Assembly: GCF_018873765.1 (NCBI RefSeq)
Contig: NC_057919.1
Coordinates: forward strand, 65,404,984-65,468,983
From: Telopea speciosissima
Lineage: Eukaryota > Streptophyta > Magnoliopsida > Proteales > Proteaceae
DNA length: 64,000 nt
Direction: 5' to 3'
Each line of letters opens with the position of its first letter. Position 1 is the stretch's first letter. This document shows, piece after piece, positions 60,301-64,000 of the stretch. The position numbers and the translations under genes were made by a program. The notes under the pieces are model-generated. The model was not told the DNA's origin. It saw only the letters and a list, made by a program, of their open reading frames with translations, and ran no database searches.

Positions 60301-63300
60301 AACTAATTTTCCTTGTATGTGAATGAAAAATGATCCACACACTTCCACAAAGAAAAAACTGACCTACAGGTGTACCTCCTTTCGCTCTTCTTGCGCACCG
60401 CCCATTTCATAGATCTCCACGCACCACTTGTGATGATCTGTCAAACCTTGCTCTAATACCACTTGTTGGGAATGAATGTGCAACCACGAGGAAGAAATCA
60501 AGCAAACAATCACATATAACGTGAGGAATTTCACATGGTTCGACACGAATGCCTAGATCCACCCCAATGAACCAGAAAATTTTCACTAAGCGAGAAAAAC
60601 ACTCAACACTCTCCACTTCACAATGTGATGGTTGTGTCTAGGTTTTTCCCCACAGACAATATATGTATAGGAAAACCTAATCCCTGCACAATTACAATTT
60701 TACCCCTGTATATTTAATGGATCCAAAACTCGACCCAAACATACCCAAGCCTAATACTAATTATGTGAACCACTATAGAATACAAAACATAAAATCCAAA
60801 TCCAACATAATTCTAGTTCATAATAATGAGTTTTGGATCTTTTATTGTATCACTACCTTACTGTATGAGTATCATCAGCTCCCAATTTCGAAAGATTTCA
60901 AAACTGCATTTGACATAAACTGAGATTCAAAAATCATTCCTTTTCCAAATGTGCAAAGGGATCAATTGTAGTTGAAGCATTTTAATGCCTTCTGTTATGG
61001 TGGTTTCCTTTTCTTCCTCTCAACCCCCTCTTTTTATGAGTAGTTAAATCATTTTCATGTCGATCTCCTTTATCACTAAATAAAAACATTGTATTGCCTT
61101 TTGCTTCTGTGTCTTTCTTCCTAAATTAGGAACTGTTGGTTTGACATTTTTGGGGAAAATTCAGGTGATGTTTCAAATAAGCTTTGAACCTCTCTGGAAT
61201 TGATTTAATATTGTTAATAACGGTGTAAGCAGCCTGCATCACCATCCATGTTGTAAGCTACAGAGGTTTTATTGGGTGGACCCCATCCTTGACCGACATC
61301 TAGTACATTGTGACAAAACAAAGTCCACCCAGTTGATCAAATTGGTTAACCAGTAACCTACTGGTTGAAATGGATTAAAATAACTTGGCCCGTTTTTTAT
61401 CTGCTCGGATGAATTCTAATAGATTAAGCTGTATCATCATTTCATAAACTTTTTCTTTCTTTAAAGGATGGTACCAAGTGATATACAGGTTCATGTCAGG
61501 ATCTGACCACATCCATTTGGGCAACATGATCAACAGATCAAGTGATTGAGTTGTATTAGAGGATGATTGCTACAATTTGTTATTTGTTAATAGGAGTTCT
61601 TTAAATTTGCCGCCTTTTGTTTTGTTTCCTATGTAGCCTATTAGACTTTCATCATTTTGTTTTATTCAAAACTTGACCAGATTGTTCTTTTGTTCCCTTT
61701 ATTTTTACTTCAAATTCTGTCTTTGTGATATGTAAAGATCAGCATTACTCAAATTAACTCTTTCTATGCTTCTATTCCTTTCCCTTTGTGAATGGGCTTC
61801 AACTTAAGGTTGGATAAGTCAAGGTTCCATGTCATTGGAGCCATCCTCTTTACTGCTCAATCGGCCTTACTACATCCAACGGGAGTTGTAAAAACTAGAA
61901 TGCAAGTAGCTGGATCTGGACTGGCACACATGCGTGGAGTCTCAGTATTCAGGCGTATATTGAAGAATGATGGTATCCTTGGTATTTTCCGAGGTTTTGG
62001 TACCTCTGCTGTTGGATCACTGCCTGGTCGGGTCTTGGCTTTAACTTCACTTGAGGTATCAAAAGATATGATGCTGAAGTACACTGAAGGTTTAGATATT
62101 CCCGAAGCAACACGTGTTGGTATTGCAAATGGAGTGGCAGGCATGATGTCAAATCTATTCTCCTGTGTGTACTATGTGCCTTTAGATGTGGTAAGTTTAG
62201 CTGCTTCTATTTTTCTTTTTTTCATTTGTTTCTTCTGTGTTTTATGTTCTAAAATTGTGAGACATGAAAGATTGTCTGTTTTTTCATTTGTTTCTTTTGT
62301 GTTTTATGTTCTAAAATTGTGAGACATGAAAGATTGTCTTTTTTTTTTTCATTTGTTTCTTTTGTGTTTTATGTTCTAAAATTGTGAGACATGAAAGATT
62401 GTCCTGAAGCATGGTAGAAAATCTTGAAAAATGAAATGCCAACAGAAAATTCAATCCAAATCGGTTTCTTCTATTCTCTCTTTCATCAGATAAATTCCAT
62501 CTTCATTTCATTTCAATTATATGTATTTCTCAGACTTGCCAACGACTAATGGTACAAGGCCTTCCGGGAACAACAGTTTGTACTGGGCCATTTGATGTTA
62601 TCCATAAAGTGATGAAGTCTGAGGGGATTCGTGGTATGTATAGAGGTTTTGGGTTAACAGTTGTGACCCAATCTCCCGCCTCTGCACTTTGGTGGGGTGC
62701 ATATGGTGCTGCCCAGCATGTCATTTGGAGGTATAGCTGATAATGATTTATGGAAAGTAGTTTTTAATGATTTAGTTTTATCTATAATTTTTGTTCTCAT
62801 GATTTTAGGAGTTTGGGCTATACAAACGATGCAAAGAAGAAACCATCACATATGGAGATGGTGACTGTCCAAGCTACTGCAGGAACTGTGGCTGGTGCTT
62901 GTTCTTCAGTACTCACTACTCCAATAGACACCATAAAGACACGACTTCAGGTGAATCTCATCTCTGTTTTTATTTTCATTTCCTTTTAAATTTTGTCATT
63001 TGGACTATAAGATTGAGTGTGTGTCTAATCCTATACTCATGAAACTTAGCTGCGGTCTCTCTGGACTAGTGGTGTTGTTTGCAAGTGTGAAACAATTATA
63101 AATTGGATTTTCATATTTTTACTAAGTAGTTTTGTACTATAATTATAGGTCCTGGATAATTATGGTGTTGGAAGACCTTCAGTTATGAAGACAACAAAGG
63201 CACTCCTTCATGAAGATGGGTGGAGAGGCTTTTACAGAGGGTTTGGACCCCGGTTTTTGAATATGTCACTCTATGGGACCTCAATGATTGTTACTTATGA

Positions 63301-63887
63301 ACTAATAAGTATGTAGCAAGTCCAATTTTTCTTCCACTTTAGGATGGTTAGATTTATGCTTTGGTTACTGAAGAGAAGAATCATTTGTATGAGCACAAGA
63401 TGAGGATACATGGCATGTACAGTTGTTATTGTGACCTGCCATTCGATGGCCCCACCTAGGACATTTCCCAAGTCGAAAAATTGAATTTTGTTTTGCTTCA
63501 TTGTTTCTGATGGTTCAGAACCATGTGAGTGTTTTAGGGAAAACTCAAGGTTGAGTGCTTGCAACGGTCTTCCTGGTGGACCAAACGAATGGTTGGTTTT
63601 CACGTACTGTACATGTACCATCTATCCTTAATAATTTGCTGATAGTCCATTTCTGGTGTGTGCTACTCGGACTGCAGATAGTTCTAGGAAGACGATCTTA
63701 TGATTTGGGCTGCAGATAATCCTAAGAAGATTTCTTATCATCTTATGTTGATCAGATTCTACTGTACTGGATTTTAGAAGTGTCTTTGATATTGACTAAC
63801 TACCCCCCCTCCCCAACCCCCAAAAAAATTCTCTTAAATTTTTTTGTTCTCTTCTTTTCAGAGAGATTATCCGTAAAGCAGCTGTGA
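57332..63887 (+). CDS. Mitochondrial carrier protein, SLC25A44-like, 6 exons
   Basis: Exons: 57332-57402, 61809-62190, 62534-62730, 62809-62950, 63149-63308 and 63862-63887, all with GT..AG borders, joining to 978 nt or 325 residues. An upstream in-frame ATG (57275) exists, but MAVEVE followed by an ETDINWDR motif matches the usual start of plant homologues such as At5g15640. Three mitochondrial carrier repeats are seen, with signature segments HPTGVVKTRMQ, VPLDVVTCQRLMVQ and TPIDTIKTRLQ, each followed by a GF/LYRGFG-type motif. Such proteins lie in the inner mitochondrial membrane with six helices. Animal SLC25A44 imports branched-chain amino acids; the substrate of plant members is less certain. 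The first repeat has Gly where carriers usually have Asp/Glu, as is common in this subfamily. The end KRLSVKQL lies on a 26-nt last exon. Intron 1 is 4.4 kb and contains a Copia; intron 2 has a minisatellite. Confidence 0.94.
58034..60807 (-). mobile_element. Gag-only Copia element (Tnt1/Tork-like) in intron 1 of the carrier gene
   Basis: An exact 5-bp TSD, TAATT, lies at 58029-58033 and 60808-60812. LTRs are 58034-58347 (314 bp) and 60464-60807 (344 bp), both starting TGTTGGGAA on the plus strand. Next to the right LTR, reversed, is TGGTATTAGAGC, a near-match to the initiator-Met primer site; next to the left LTR, reversed, is the polypurine text CCAAGGTGGAGA. The interior encodes only gag (about 59850-59000) with a Tnt1-like FNGHNNFTLWQQQVK segment and a CCHC knuckle (CYYCDKEGH). 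There is no pol. The LTRs differ noticeably, so the insertion is old. Gag has several breaks. Orientation is opposite to the host gene. Confidence 0.92.
60813..61808. other. Rest of carrier intron 1, nothing else seen
   Basis: Ordinary T-rich plant intron sequence leading to a TTAAG acceptor at 61808. No repeat or frame recognised. Confidence 0.5.
62213..62402. repeat. Minisatellite in carrier intron 2, three units of 62-65 bp
   Basis: The unit 'catttgtttcttttgtgttt', 'tatgttctaaaattgtgag', 'acatgaaagattgtc' is repeated three times (gacatgaaag at 62261, 62323 and 62388), differing mainly in T-tract length. Confidence 0.92.
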
Positions 63888-64000
63888 CATTCTGACATGG
63901 CATAGGTTCCATCTTACTAAAGCTAATGTAGCGCGTGTTCCCCAAGATCTGATTTAGATATGCTTCTTTTACCACGTCTGCCCAGGAATTGCAAGACATG
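63888..64000 (+). other. 3' flank of the carrier gene
   Basis: Follows the TGA at 63885-63887 and probably belongs to the 3' UTR. No polyadenylation signal was identified before the window ends. Confidence 0.4.

Overview
The window is nuclear DNA from a flowering plant. The evidence is split genes with GT..AG introns, plant families (WAT1/EamA transporter, CC-NBS-LRR, mitochondrial SLC25A44-type carrier), plant L1 and RTE LINEs, Copia elements with an initiator-Met primer site, and dense CT and AT microsatellites. The repeat load and MITE variety suit a woody dicot or early-diverging angiosperm; the species cannot be named from this sequence. There is no bacterial, organellar or CRISPR content.

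Layout. 1-18.0 kb is almost all mobile elements: a small CACTA element split by a solo LTR, a 69-bp minisatellite, a PIF/Harbinger-like element holding an RTE LINE fragment, a 3.3-kb L1 with its target-site duplication (TSD), and a second L1 split by a Copia fossil. 18.5-21.4 kb is a CC-NBS-LRR gene on the minus strand with three lesions. 22-42 kb is again repeats: several hAT MITEs with 8-bp TSDs, a 6.2-kb Mutator-like element (23.86-30.06 kb) holding a gag-only Copia with a palindromic LTR, a tRNA-like sequence, a truncated copy of the ATP synthase FAd gene, and a second Mutator-like element. 42.9-54.9 kb holds two tandem WAT1-related transporter genes. The first has an intact 7-exon frame (337 aa). 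The second is a pseudogene with a frameshift, a lost splice donor and a solo LTR in exon 2. 57.3-63.9 kb is an intact 6-exon mitochondrial carrier gene (325 aa) whose first intron carries a Tnt1-like gag-only Copia.

The functional content is therefore two apparently intact genes (a WAT1-related transporter and an SLC25A44-like carrier), three decayed host genes, and a nested record of transposition. Element boundaries and TSDs were read directly from the sequence. No wholly new biological system was found. The most unusual structures are the palindromic-LTR gag-only Copia, the Mutator-like element that contains it, and the WAT1 pair, whose shared and unshared insertions give an order of events.
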